A DNA stretch of 38,695 bases from an uncultured Flavobacteriaceae bacterium (GTDB lineage: Bacteria > Bacteroidota > Bacteroidia > Flavobacteriales > Flavobacteriaceae), in assembly GCA_905479625.1 (NCBI GenBank), contig CAJQNF010000073.1, positions 1 to 38,695 of the forward strand, read 5' to 3'. This document shows, in pieces, positions 24,962 to 33,567 of the stretch. Position numbers and translations under genes: made by a program. Positions within the stretch are counted from its first letter, which is position 1. Each line of letters opens with the position of its first letter. Below the pieces are notes generated by a model. The model made no database searches, was not told where the DNA came from, and was given only the letters and a program-made list of their open reading frames with translations.

Positions 24962-25567
24962 TTATTGATGAGACCAGTTATCCGGATCATCACTATTATT
25001 TGGAGAAAGTCCGAGTATGTCACCTTCAGTGTGCACACCAAGTCCTAGAACCGTACGGTTGGCATAATTGAAATAGCTCACAACCTGATTGATTTCCAAG
25101 ATCTCTCCATCAGAGAAATTGGCTTCACGTAAATGGTCAACATCATGTTGGCTGAGCTTTTTAGGATTTAAAGTAAGCATATTTGCATATGACATTCCCT
25201 TGAACCAATTGTCTTCAAAAAAATCTTGAAGCTTATTTTTTTTCATCGCATCCAGGAATTCTTCAGATTTTTCTTGATCGTTCCACAGCCTTTTCAAACC
25301 GGCAAAATGATGATCTACACAATAATCACATTTGTTTAAAAAACTCACATAGATACCAATGGCCTCCAGATACCATTTGGGTAAGGTATTATTCGTATGA
25401 TGGATGACATTCTTATACAAGGCCATATGTCCGGTAAGGGTGTGAGGCCTTAGACTATGGGCCATTAAGATATTGTCAATTTGTTTATCAGGGCCGCTTA
25501 CACGATCGTATATTTTTTTTAATACAGGGCCTGCATTGTTATAATTGAGGTGTTTAATCCAGAACAT
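24962..25567 (-). CDS. AhpD-like / carboxymuconolactone decarboxylase-family protein
   Basis: 201 residues, all-helical AhpD fold, peroxidase-related subgroup. The proton-relay and redox residues align with AhpD of Mycobacterium: E68, then 12 residues on C80-x2-C83, and H87 (EAIGIYVSFLNKCDYCVDHH). AhpD-type proteins act as thiol reductants for peroxiredoxins or as weak hydroperoxidases. The QVVSYFNYANRTVLGLGV motif is also typical of the peroxidase-related subgroup. ATG start. A reducing role toward the downstream Prx6-type protein is inference from position. Confidence 0.9.
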   Translation of the reverse strand: MFWIKHLNYNNAGPVLKKIYDRVSGPDKQIDNILMAHSLRPHTLTGHMALYKNVIHHTNNTLPKWYLEAIGIYVSFLNKCDYCVDHHFAGLKRLWNDQEKSEEFLDAMKKNKLQDFFEDNWFKGMSYANMLTLNPKKLSQHDVDHLREANFSDGEILEINQVVSYFNYANRTVLGLGVHTEGDILGLSPNNSDDPDNWSHQ

Positions 25568-25716
25568 AATGGTGAAATGTTATAGGCTAAAGGTATAAAA
25601 AATTAAAGAGGTTAGAATAACTGAGATTAAAGCTAAGAATATCATAATAATCGATTTAAAAGCAATAGAATTTCATTCTTCATAAAATAATCTGGGCAGA
25701 ATACGGTTTAATAAAT

Positions 25717-25724
25717 TATATTTG
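25717..25724 (+). promoter_or_regulatory. -7 element of the transaldolase-like gene
   Basis: TATATTTG at 25717-25724, 20 bases before the ATG. The best upstream match is CTG at 25692-25694 with a 22-base spacer, so the -33 element is imperfect. Confidence 0.5.
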
Positions 25725-25744
25725 GAAAAATTTAAAAACACAAC

Positions 25745-26398
25745 ATGAAATTTTTTATTGATACAGCGAATTTAGATCAGATCAAAGAAGCGCAGGCACT
25801 TGGCATTCTTGATGGTGTAACAACGAATCCATCTCTTATGGCTAAGGAAGGTATTACCGGAGCCGATAATATTATCAATCATTACAAGTCTATCTGCCAT
25901 GCAGTAGAGGGAGATGTCAGCGCCGAGGTGATCGCTACTGACTTTAAAGGTATGGTAAGAGAAGGAGAAGCTCTTGCTGCTTTGAATCCGCAAATAGTAG
26001 TGAAACTGCCTATGATCGCCGATGGTGTCAAAGCTTGTAAATACTTTTCAGATAAAGGGGTCAAGACGAATGTAACTCTGGTATTTTCAGCGGGTCAAGC
26101 TTTATTGGCTGCAAAAGCAGGAGCTACATATGTCTCACCATTTATTGGAAGACTTGATGATATCTCCACTGATGGATTGGGCTTGATTTCTGAGATCAGA
26201 TTGATTTATGATAACTATGGTTATACTACTGAGATCCTTGCTGCATCTGTTCGCCATACCATGCATATTATAGATTGTGCAAAACTTGGTGCAGATGTAA
26301 TGACAGGTCCGCTTAGCGCGATAAAAGGTTTGTTGAAGCATCCATTAACTGATATTGGTCTGGCAAAATTTCTGGAAGATTTTAAGAAAGGAAATTAA
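25745..26398 (+). CDS. fsa: transaldolase / fructose-6-phosphate aldolase (short form)
   Basis: 217 residues, the short TalB-like/FSA group. Signatures: [11 protein letters not shown] at the N-terminus, GVTTNPSLM (24-32), the Schiff-base lysine K87 in [14 protein letters not shown] and [11 protein letters not shown]. It transfers dihydroxyacetone units in the pentose phosphate pathway, or cleaves fructose 6-phosphate; sequence alone does not separate the two, and many Bacteroidetes use this form as their transaldolase. Followed by a strong hairpin terminator. Confidence 0.93.
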   Translation: MKFFIDTANLDQIKEAQALGILDGVTTNPSLMAKEGITGADNIINHYKSICHAVEGDVSAEVIATDFKGMVREGEALAALNPQIVVKLPMIADGVKACKYFSDKGVKTNVTLVFSAGQALLAAKAGATYVSPFIGRLDDISTDGLGLISEIRLIYDNYGYTTEILAASVRHTMHIIDCAKLGADVMTGPLSAIKGLLKHPLTDIGLAKFLEDFKKGN

Positions 26399-26462
26399 TC
26401 AAGCGTCAAGGTTTTAAAATTTTAACCAAATATTAAACCCTTAATTGAAGATCGTAAATAAT

Positions 26463-26493
26463 AAAAAAGAGCTGTATATACGGCTCTTTTTTT
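26463..26493 (+). terminator. terminator after the transaldolase-like gene
   Basis: AAAAGAGC (26465-26472) pairs with GCTCTTTT (26483-26490); the GTA/TAC pairs inside extend the stem. A run of T follows on the plus strand and a run of A precedes, so it may also end minus-strand transcripts from uvrB. Confidence 0.8.
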
Positions 26494-26582
26494 GTTTAAC
26501 ACTCGAAGAGTATCTGAACTTTTTTAGGATAGCTTTTGATACATCGCGATTGCGAAACTAAAAGTTTATCCAATCTTTTCTT

Positions 26583-28574
26583 CTAATGTAAATGCTTCTG
26601 TAATTCCTTAATTTCATCCCTTAACTGGGCGGCGATCAAAAAATCAAGCGCCTTGGCTGCAGCTTCCATCCCTTTTCGTGTTTCTCGTATGCGCTTTTCA
26701 ATTTCGGACTTGCTGAGGTACTGCAGGTCGTGCTCGGTTGCTTTTGAATTGGCTCCGTCGTATTGGTAGGTCGCCAGTTGATTTTTGGTCAAGGAGTCAT
26801 CAATATTCTTTTTGATCTGTGTTGGCTGTAAATTATGTTTTGTATTATAGGCTGTCTGTTTTTCTCGTCTTCGTTTGGTTTCATCAATCGTGAGTTGCAT
26901 GCTTTTGGTAATTTTATCAGCATACATGATCGCTTTTCCGTTGACATTTCTTGCTGCCCGGCCTACGGTTTGTGTTAAGGAACGGTGACTTCTTAAAAAC
27001 CCTTCCTTATCTGCATCCAGAATGGTGACTAAAGAAACTTCTGGCAGGTCTAAGCCTTCCCGGAGTAAATTAACGCCTATAAGCACATCAAAGATTCCTT
27101 TTCTAAGATCGGTCATGATCTCAATTCTTTCTAAAGTATCTACATCAGAATGGATATACCTGCATCGAATTTGTATTCTTGACAGATATTTTGTGAGTTC
27201 TTCAGCCATTCTTTTGGTAAGGGTGGTAACAAGTATTCTCTCGTCAACTTCTATACGTTGTTGAATTTCTTCAATAAGATCATCTATCTGATTAGAGCTT
27301 GGCCTAACTTCAATTTCAGGATCTAATAATCCGGTTGGCCGGATAATCTGTTCTACAAATACGCCTTCACTATGCTGTAATTCGTAATCTGCAGGAGTCG
27401 CACTAAGGTAAATGACCTGATTCTGAATAGCCTCAAATTCTTCAAATTTTAAAGGCCGGTTATCCATGGCTGCAGGAAGCCGAAATCCATATTCAACCAA
27501 ATTTTCTTTTCTTGATCTGTCTCCCCCGTACATCGCATGTACCTGGGGTATGGTCACATGACTTTCGTCAACTAGCATCAAGTAATCATCCGGAAAATAA
27601 TCAAGCAGACAAAATGGTCTGGTTCCGGGAGATCTTCCATCCAGATATCTTGAATAATTTTCTATTCCGCTACAATAACCCAGCTCACGAATCATCTCCA
27701 AATCGAATTCTGTTCTTTCCTTCAATCTCTTGGCCTCAAGAGGTCTTCCTGATTCTTGAAAAAAATCTATTTGCTTCATCAGGTCATCCTGAATTTCGTG
27801 TATCGCATTCTGCAATACATCCGGAGAGGTTACAAACAGGTTTGCCGGATATATGGTCAAGTTTTCAAAAGATTCTATGATTTCATTACTGATCAAATTA
27901 AAACTTTCAATCTCTTCAATTTCATCACCAAAAAAATGTATTCTGAAGCCGTATTCCCCATAGGAAGGATAAATTGTAATAGTATCTCCCTTAACTCTGA
28001 AGCTTCCGCTTTTGGCTTCTTCTTCGGTCCTCGAATATAAGCTCGTCACAAGCTGGTGTAAAAACTTTGTTCTGGCGATACTTTGACCTACTTCAATGTC
28101 AATGACATTTTTTTTGAATTCCACTGGATTTCCGATTCCATACAAACAAGAGACAGAGGCCACAACCAACACATCCCTTCTTCCTGATAATAAAGAAGAA
28201 GTCGTACTGAGCCGCATTCTTTCTATCTCATCGTTGATCGACAGGTCTTTTTCTATATATAGACCTGTGGTCGGTATAAAAGCTTCGGGTTGGTAATAGT
28301 CATAATACGATACAAAATATTCTACGGCATTATTTGGAAAGAACTGCTTGAATTCAGAATATAATTGACCTGCCAAAGTCTTGTTATGACACAATACGAG
28401 GGTCGGTTTTTGTACTCTTTCAACTACATTGGCAGCAGTAAATGTCTTGCCAGAGCCTGTTACGCCCAAAAGCACCTGGTATTTTTCATGATCAACGATT
28501 CCTTTGACCAATTGATCTATGGCATTTGGTTGATCCCCGGTAGGTTTAAATTCAGATTCTAGTTGAAATTGCAT
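26583..28574 (-). CDS. uvrB: excinuclease ABC subunit B
   Basis: 663 residues, full length. Walker A GVTGSGKT (37-44), beta-hairpin YYDYYQPEAFIPTTGLYIEKD that clamps damaged DNA, helicase motif MLVDESHVTIPQ, SATPADYE, GVNLLREGLDLPEVSLV and QTVGRAARN, then the C-terminal UVR motif (SEIEKRIRETRKGMEAAAKAL, about 625-650) that contacts UvrC. It loads onto damage with UvrA and guides UvrC in nucleotide-excision repair. Monocistronic in appearance: 31 bases separate it from the ABC permease gene upstream on the same strand. Confidence 0.97.
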   Translation of the reverse strand: MQFQLESEFKPTGDQPNAIDQLVKGIVDHEKYQVLLGVTGSGKTFTAANVVERVQKPTLVLCHNKTLAGQLYSEFKQFFPNNAVEYFVSYYDYYQPEAFIPTTGLYIEKDLSINDEIERMRLSTTSSLLSGRRDVLVVASVSCLYGIGNPVEFKKNVIDIEVGQSIARTKFLHQLVTSLYSRTEEEAKSGSFRVKGDTITIYPSYGEYGFRIHFFGDEIEEIESFNLISNEIIESFENLTIYPANLFVTSPDVLQNAIHEIQDDLMKQIDFFQESGRPLEAKRLKERTEFDLEMIRELGYCSGIENYSRYLDGRSPGTRPFCLLDYFPDDYLMLVDESHVTIPQVHAMYGGDRSRKENLVEYGFRLPAAMDNRPLKFEEFEAIQNQVIYLSATPADYELQHSEGVFVEQIIRPTGLLDPEIEVRPSSNQIDDLIEEIQQRIEVDERILVTTLTKRMAEELTKYLSRIQIRCRYIHSDVDTLERIEIMTDLRKGIFDVLIGVNLLREGLDLPEVSLVTILDADKEGFLRSHRSLTQTVGRAARNVNGKAIMYADKITKSMQLTIDETKRRREKQTAYNTKHNLQPTQIKKNIDDSLTKNQLATYQYDGANSKATEHDLQYLSKSEIEKRIRETRKGMEAAAKALDFLIAAQLRDEIKELQKHLH

Positions 28575-28605
28575 ATGGCAAAAATAGCATATTCAGTCAA
28601 CTATT

Positions 28606-29442
28606 TTACAAGTCTCGTATCTTTAATAAATAGTAGGAACCATAAATAAAAATAAAGGTCCAACCCAGTACTATTAAAATTTCATAGAATTGAACCCCGT
28701 GCTCAGCGCTGATATCTTCTCCTATTTGACTGGCAAGGGTTCTCACTGCATTCAATCTAGAGAAAGGTTCATCTATAAGGTTCCACATGGCTTTAAGAGG
28801 TGCAAACTGAAAGATGTTATCGGCAATATCAGTCCCTTTGAACACATTCCATTTAAGAATATTATACCCGATAGTTTCCGCAAAAAACCAAATCAACATG
28901 GCTCCGACGGCAAAAGCGGATCGTTTGATCAGCATGCCAAGAAAAAGACCAAAGGAAAAGAATCCCATAAGTTTTACAAAAAAAGCAACAAGATATTCCA
29001 GATCGGAAAATATGATGGAGACCTCATTATAATCTGAATAGATCATTCCAAGAATGATTGAAACGATAAAGACAAAAATTGTCGAAATGAAAGCGAAAAG
29101 CACAACCGTGTAGAATTTACTCAGGATAAACTCTTTTTTACTCAATCCGTCAATCAAATTTTGCTTTAAGGTTTTATTGCTGTATTCATTGGCCATCATG
29201 GAAACGATTACAAGTAGTAAAAACAACTTGAAAAAGGCTGCTATAAAGGTGTTAAAATGCCAGATATAAGGGAAATTAAAGATCCCTTGTTCAGCGAGAT
29301 GAAACTGAATAGGTCCTATGTCAAATTTAATAGCCGCAATCAATGCAATTGAGGTTAGAAGTACAAAATAGGTAATGATCAGAATGATACTTGCCCTGCT
29401 GTTCTTCAGTTTATGAATTTCTATATTAAGTAATCTAAACAT
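28606..29442 (-). CDS. ABC-2 type transporter permease
   Basis: 278 residues. Six predicted membrane helices: about 18-38, 60-82, 108-132, 145-170, 177-197 and 255-273; N-terminal LLNIEIHKLKNSRASIILI is the usual ABC-2 amphipathic entry. SMMANEYSNKTLKQNLIDGLSKKEF after the second helix is a block typical of this permease group. It forms the membrane part of the pair with the ATPase gene directly upstream (23 bases). Substrate unknown; similar pairs export antibiotics or lipids. Confidence 0.9.
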   Translation of the reverse strand: MFRLLNIEIHKLKNSRASIILIITYFVLLTSIALIAAIKFDIGPIQFHLAEQGIFNFPYIWHFNTFIAAFFKLFLLLVIVSMMANEYSNKTLKQNLIDGLSKKEFILSKFYTVVLFAFISTIFVFIVSIILGMIYSDYNEVSIIFSDLEYLVAFFVKLMGFFSFGLFLGMLIKRSAFAVGAMLIWFFAETIGYNILKWNVFKGTDIADNIFQFAPLKAMWNLIDEPFSRLNAVRTLASQIGEDISAEHGVQFYEILIVLGWTFIFIYGSYYLLKIRDL

Positions 29443-29465
29443 GGTAAAAGATCTTATTTTAGTGA

Positions 29466-30365
29466 TCAGTTATTATTGGTTATGTTGAGGAATTGTTGTT
29501 CCAGGGTCGGTAATTTTTTGACCAAATGGGAGAGCACAATATTTTTTTGCATCAAATACTTGTTCATTTCTGAGCTGGAAATATCTTTATTGAGTTTTAA
29601 ATAGACCTTTCCGTCTCCCTCACTGGTACTTTCTATGCCTTCATAATCCTTCAATGCTTGAAAGAGCTCTGTGTTAGAGCTTTCAGTTTTAATTTCTATA
29701 ACTCCAAAAGAGGAGCTCATTTCATCTACCCTTCCTGAATACAATTTGATACCATTTCTGATGACAACAACATGGGAGCATACTTTTTCAACCTCATCAA
29801 GCAAATGCGAAGCCAATAGTATCGTTGTGCCATCGGCCGCTATGCTTTTGATGATGCTTCTGATCTCATGTATACCTTGAGGATCAAGACCATTGGTGGG
29901 CTCATCCAGAATCAAGATTTCAGGATCATTCAATAGGGCAGAGGCGATGGCAAGACGTTGTTTCATTCCTAAAGAAAAGGTCTTGAATTTACTATTTCTT
30001 CTTTCATAAAGATTGACCTGTTGTAATTTTTTATCGATCTTGTCAAAAGAAATCCCTTTAATCTTACAAACTAATTGAAGATTTTGAACCGCAGTCATAT
30101 AAGGGTAGAAATTCGGTCTTTCAATGATGGCGCCTACTTTTTTGAGCGCTTCATGGGTTGATAATTTTCCATCAAACCAGCTGAAATTCCCAGAAGTTTT
30201 ATTAACTACATTTAAAATAATACCAAGGGTAGTAGACTTTCCACTGCCATTTGGACCAAGTATTCCATAGACATTTCCTTTTTGAATGTCAAATGACAAG
30301 TCATTAACGGCATGAATTCTTCCAAACTTTTTATGAAGGTTGTTTAGTGATAATATCGTTTCCAA
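29466..30365 (-). CDS. ABC transporter ATP-binding protein
   Basis: 299 residues. Walker A GPNGSGKST (about 37-45), Q-loop AIIERPNFY, signature LGMKQRLAIA (LSGGQ variant LGMKQ), Walker B ILILDEPTNGLDP, H-loop LASHLLDE. The C-terminal 80 residues form the regulatory extension seen in CcmA/bacitracin-type ATPases. The start is TTG at 30365; no in-frame ATG lies upstream. First gene of a two-gene transporter with the ABC-2 permease. The upstream region holds a GTTAGACGAA at about 30390, one base from the crt/fas1 motif, probably chance. Confidence 0.93.
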   Translation of the reverse strand: METILSLNNLHKKFGRIHAVNDLSFDIQKGNVYGILGPNGSGKSTTLGIILNVVNKTSGNFSWFDGKLSTHEALKKVGAIIERPNFYPYMTAVQNLQLVCKIKGISFDKIDKKLQQVNLYERRNSKFKTFSLGMKQRLAIASALLNDPEILILDEPTNGLDPQGIHEIRSIIKSIAADGTTILLASHLLDEVEKVCSHVVVIRNGIKLYSGRVDEMSSSFGVIEIKTESSNTELFQALKDYEGIESTSEGDGKVYLKLNKDISSSEMNKYLMQKNIVLSHLVKKLPTLEQQFLNITNNN

Positions 30366-30508
30366 GTTGAATCTTTTGAGGTGATAATAGTTAGACGAAC
30401 ATAGTAAATAAATGTTACGATAAATTTAAAGCTTGAGCGCTAAAGTTAGGTTCTATACTTAAAGTTTATTAAATTCGTCTGAGATGTATCGATCCAAATT
30501 AAGGAACA

Positions 30509-31570
30509 ATGGATGAAAAATTAATTTCAAAAAAAAAACCGACCTTCCCCATTAATGAGGGGCTATATAACTATCTGAGCACTTATAACAGAAGTATTAA
30601 AATTCCAATTTTTTATGATGATCTATTGCGGTTTTCCGGTTCTATTAATGTCTATGATAAATATGACAAGGATACGCTCTGGATCAGGGTATATTATCCT
30701 GAATTCGAGCAAAAGGAGATCGATATGAGTTTAAAACGCATGTATAATATTTTACATGGAGATGGTAGCGACGGAGTTCTTGACAACCTGATTGTAGATG
30801 AAATTGATTATTGCACCTTCGGTAATTCAAAGCCCTTCCGAGTTAGGGTCAGGAATATCCTTAACGACAATTACACTTATATTTATGTGAAAAAGGCTGA
30901 TGCGTCAAGGGTATATGGTCTTGAGTTTGAACATTTATTGTCGCCCAATAGTATTAATTTTTTGATTTATAAGGATACCTTGATCGAAGAACATGTTTTA
31001 GGAATTCCCGGGGATATGTTCATGGAAGAAAACCTTGCTGATATTTCAAAAATTGAAAAGCAACGTTTGTCAAAGGAATTTGTCAAATTCAATGAGCGAT
31101 CTACCCTAAGATTATTAGGAGATATGCGTGCCTATAATTATGTTATTGTTCCAACGCACGATTTTGACCAGGTTCAGTACCGAATCAGAGCCATGGATTT
31201 TGACCAACAAAGCTTTGAAGGTAATTTAAAAGTCTACAGGCCTCAATTCTTTAAAGATAATTTTGAATTTGTAAAGATGGTGGAAGAAAACTTAGGGAAA
31301 GAGTCAGTAGACCAATATAAAAAAGAAGAGCGATCAGCTTTGGCTAAAAGACTTAAAGCCACAGGGAACAGAATCCGCAGGTTGATGGAATGCATGAAAA
31401 ACGATCAAATTTCCACTCCGGAAAATGTGGAGCGATTAAAAAAAGACCTCGTCGATTATACACATGACAAGGAATTTAAGAATTGTAAGAATATGGGAGA
31501 GATTATTCAGGTCGTGTTTGATTTTGTAGTTCGAAATTATGAAAGTGTGAACACGTATATCATCAGATAG
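30509..31570 (+). CDS. unknown protein with protein-kinase/APH-like hallmarks
   Basis: 353 residues, no family named with certainty. Visible hallmarks of the protein-kinase/aminoglycoside-phosphotransferase fold: a lysine on a strand (YIYVKK, K128/K129), a Glu in the following helix (E139 or E141), a hinge-like LIEEHVLGIPGD (158-169), a catalytic-loop-like GDMRAYN with D205 and N210 at the D-x4-N spacing, and AMDFDQQ with D230-F-D232 as the metal-binding Asp. N-terminal 100 residues form a separate mixed domain (WIRVYYPEFEQKEID); the C-terminal 80 are helical and charged. A ribosome-binding site AAGGA lies just before the ATG, strong for this window. No membrane segment or signal peptide. Phosphotransfer activity is an inference from spacing only; the substrate is unknown. 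Divergent from the ABC transporter, convergent with the pRiA4b-like gene. Confidence 0.78.
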   Translation: MDEKLISKKKPTFPINEGLYNYLSTYNRSIKIPIFYDDLLRFSGSINVYDKYDKDTLWIRVYYPEFEQKEIDMSLKRMYNILHGDGSDGVLDNLIVDEIDYCTFGNSKPFRVRVRNILNDNYTYIYVKKADASRVYGLEFEHLLSPNSINFLIYKDTLIEEHVLGIPGDMFMEENLADISKIEKQRLSKEFVKFNERSTLRLLGDMRAYNYVIVPTHDFDQVQYRIRAMDFDQQSFEGNLKVYRPQFFKDNFEFVKMVEENLGKESVDQYKKEERSALAKRLKATGNRIRRLMECMKNDQISTPENVERLKKDLVDYTHDKEFKNCKNMGEIIQVVFDFVVRNYESVNTYIIR

Positions 31571-31652
31571 TTAAGAAAAAACTCAAAAAAAAGTAAAAAC
31601 TAATCAAACAGAATCAGCGCTGGGACTATGGTTATGGGTAGAGAGGCCGTTC

Positions 31653-32171
31653 CTAATTATAGCTAAAATCACCAAAATCATCCTGGAACTCATCAAAATC
31701 ATCTTCTTCTAAATCATTTTCCTCTAAATCATCAGCTGAGAGATCTTCGCTTTCAAATTGTATCTCCGGCGCTACGGTCGGCACTACACCCAAGGAGAAT
31801 AGCAGGCCTGGAAGTTCTGTATTTCTTTGATCAAAATTAGTTTGGATCAACTCGACATAAAAGGACCACATATTAAAGAAATCGTATACATAAAGCATTT
31901 TATCATTGTCTTTTTGTAATATTTCATCCAGTAAAACTGCGCTCATTTGTACTTTTCTGTCGGCCCCTTCTCCCATGTCAAACAATGGGTGTTCTTCTCC
32001 CTGAACCCAGGTTTCATCTGATCTGTAGAAGGAAGCCATCTGGTCTCCCGTAAAACCAAATGCGTTTGTAATGGTATTGTGAAGGTCTTCAAGATTTGAA
32101 GCGGAATCAATCACAATGTCTCTAATCACATCTTCCTCTGAATTTAATATTACCCTGATTTTATATACCAT
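31653..32171 (-). CDS. pRiA4b ORF-3-like protein with acidic tail
   Basis: 172 residues. The fold marks of the plasmid pRiA4b ORF-3 family (PF07929) are present: an N-terminal YKIRVILNSEEDVIRDIVID strand, the helix LEDLHNTITNAFGF, and the YVYDFFNMWSFYVELI core (YDF-x2-W). The last 30 residues are almost all Asp/Glu with a few aromatics. Function unknown for the family; no nuclease motif is seen. The minus-strand TATTTTTG (32202-32195) lies 23 bases upstream of the ATG as a -7 candidate, and an AGGAGG stands unusually close to the start. Divergent from the menaquinone operon. Confidence 0.82.
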   Translation of the reverse strand: MVYKIRVILNSEEDVIRDIVIDSASNLEDLHNTITNAFGFTGDQMASFYRSDETWVQGEEHPLFDMGEGADRKVQMSAVLLDEILQKDNDKMLYVYDFFNMWSFYVELIQTNFDQRNTELPGLLFSLGVVPTVAPEIQFESEDLSADDLEENDLEEDDFDEFQDDFGDFSYN

Positions 32172-32263
32172 GACCTCCTGTTCTAATTTTTTTGCAAAAA
32201 TAATACTTTAATCCAAAAGTGTTACTTTTACCGTGTTAAAAATGTAATAATTATCCTTCTATA

Positions 32264-32680
32264 ATGAAGTCCACATCTGCCTTAGAAAAACTGAATGCCA
32301 TTAGCAAGAACACTTTAATGGAAACCCTTGATATCAAGTATACAGAAATTGGAGACGATTTTTTGGTTGCGACCATGCCAGTTAACTCAAAAGTACACCA
32401 ACCTTTGGGGCTTCTTCATGGTGGGGCAACGGTAGCTTTAGCAGAAAGTGTTGGCAGTGCGGCATCGTATTACTTTCGCCTTAATGAGAACCAGGAAGTT
32501 CGTGGAATAGAAATTAGCGCCAACCATGTTAGAAGTGTAAAAGAAGGTATCGTCACTGCAACTGCAAGAATTCTACATAAAGGCAGAACAACAATTTTAT
32601 GGGAGGTCAAAATTGAAGATGAAAAGCAGCGATTAATATCAATATGTAAACTCACCTGTATCATCCTGACAAAGAGTTAA
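32264..32680 (+). CDS. menI: hotdog-fold thioesterase, probable DHNA-CoA thioesterase
   Basis: 138 residues, PaaI/YdiI-type hotdog. The core reads HQPLGLLHGGATVALAESVGS, with HGG at 52-54 and the catalytic Glu61, very close to E. coli YdiI (MenI) in order and spacing, followed by GIEISANHVRSVKEG and GRTTILWEV. In menaquinone synthesis it would release 1,4-dihydroxy-2-naphthoate from its CoA ester, the step after MenB. The neighbouring isochorismate synthase, menD and menB support that role; aryl-CoA thioesterases of other pathways share the fold. First gene of the operon; 11 bases before the hydrolase gene. Confidence 0.88.
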   Translation: MKSTSALEKLNAISKNTLMETLDIKYTEIGDDFLVATMPVNSKVHQPLGLLHGGATVALAESVGSAASYYFRLNENQEVRGIEISANHVRSVKEGIVTATARILHKGRTTILWEVKIEDEKQRLISICKLTCIILTKS

Positions 32681-32691
32681 ACTTTTTCAGT

Positions 32692-33567
32692 ATGAACCGA
32701 AGACTTATTAAAAAAATATTTAAAATAATTGGATTAGTGCTGCTCATTGTGACGGGTGCAGTGGTTTATTTGATTTATGCTTTTACGAGTCCTTCATCCG
32801 AAGCTGAAATTATTGATAAATTTGAAGGTGATGTCATCCAGCCGGTCATCAGTTATGCAAATTTTCATGACCGTCGGGTGAGAATTGTTGGCATGCAAAA
32901 AGAGATTGATACCTTATTGCCAACACTTTTCTTTGTACATGGATCTCCTGGTTCGTCAATGGATTTTCAACGCTATTTAAGTGACTCTACCTTGAATTCC
33001 TTGGCCAATATAATAAGTTATGACAGGTTAGGATATGGACCTGAACGTACCGGGGAGGTCTTAAATACGCTTCAGGAGGAGGTAGATTTGCTCCATCAAT
33101 TATTGAAAGGAATGAATCCGACAAAGGTGGTGATGGTTGGCTATTCCTATGGAGGAACAGTGGTCATGGCATCGGAATTAAATTATAAAAAAAAGATTGC
33201 ATTGGCCGCTTCAGTAAGGGGAGATCTTGAACCCATGTTTTGGGCCATGAATTTGTACAGTTGGAAATTAACGCGATCGCTTATCCCAAAAGTGTTTAGG
33301 GGTGCAAGTATAGAAAAATTCAGGCATGTTACTGAATTGAGCCAATATGAAAAAAAATGGGATATAAGCCCGTCACCTGTGTTGTCCATTCATGGAAAAG
33401 AAGACTTTATCGTTCCCTATGAAAATTCAATTTTTCTGCAACAGGTATTAGGAAAAGATAAGTTTTCTTTAATTCCGATTGAAGAGGGAAATCATTCGCT
33501 TATTTGGACTAATTTTGATCTCATAAAAATAGAATTGATAAATAGCGTAAGTATACATGAGTTTTGA
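32692..33567 (+). CDS. alpha/beta hydrolase with N-terminal membrane anchor, in the men operon
   Basis: 291 residues. One membrane helix (about 10-32) with positive residues before it (MNRRLIKKIFK), so the catalytic part is probably periplasmic. The triad is complete: oxyanion HGSPGS (83-88), nucleophile GYSYGG (S152), D238 in GKEDFIVP and H268 in GNHSL. It sits between the thioesterase and isochorismate synthase genes and overlaps the latter by 11 bases. MenH (SHCHC synthase) is an alpha/beta hydrolase and is not otherwise seen here, but MenH is cytosolic and soluble, while this has an anchor, so identity with MenH is uncertain. A lipid or peptide hydrolase carried in the operon is equally possible. 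Confidence 0.86.
   Translation: MNRRLIKKIFKIIGLVLLIVTGAVVYLIYAFTSPSSEAEIIDKFEGDVIQPVISYANFHDRRVRIVGMQKEIDTLLPTLFFVHGSPGSSMDFQRYLSDSTLNSLANIISYDRLGYGPERTGEVLNTLQEEVDLLHQLLKGMNPTKVVMVGYSYGGTVVMASELNYKKKIALAASVRGDLEPMFWAMNLYSWKLTRSLIPKVFRGASIEKFRHVTELSQYEKKWDISPSPVLSIHGKEDFIVPYENSIFLQQVLGKDKFSLIPIEEGNHSLIWTNFDLIKIELINSVSIHEF

Noticed and set aside
25568-25744. gap before the transaldolase-like gene examined for tRNA or small RNA
   Set aside because: AT-rich, no cloverleaf or stable hairpin; only the -7 element is supported.
27512-27880. 122-codon plus-strand reading frame
   Set aside because: Fully antisense to uvrB, which is unmistakable; a shadow of its codon pattern.
28690-29037. 115-codon plus-strand reading frame
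   Set aside because: Antisense to the ABC permease gene; Lys/Ser/Phe-rich translation with no recognisable feature.
30390-30399. GTTAGACGAA upstream of the ABC transporter ATPase gene
   Set aside because: One mismatch, a single copy and no link to pigment genes; kept only as a note, not as a member of the regulon.
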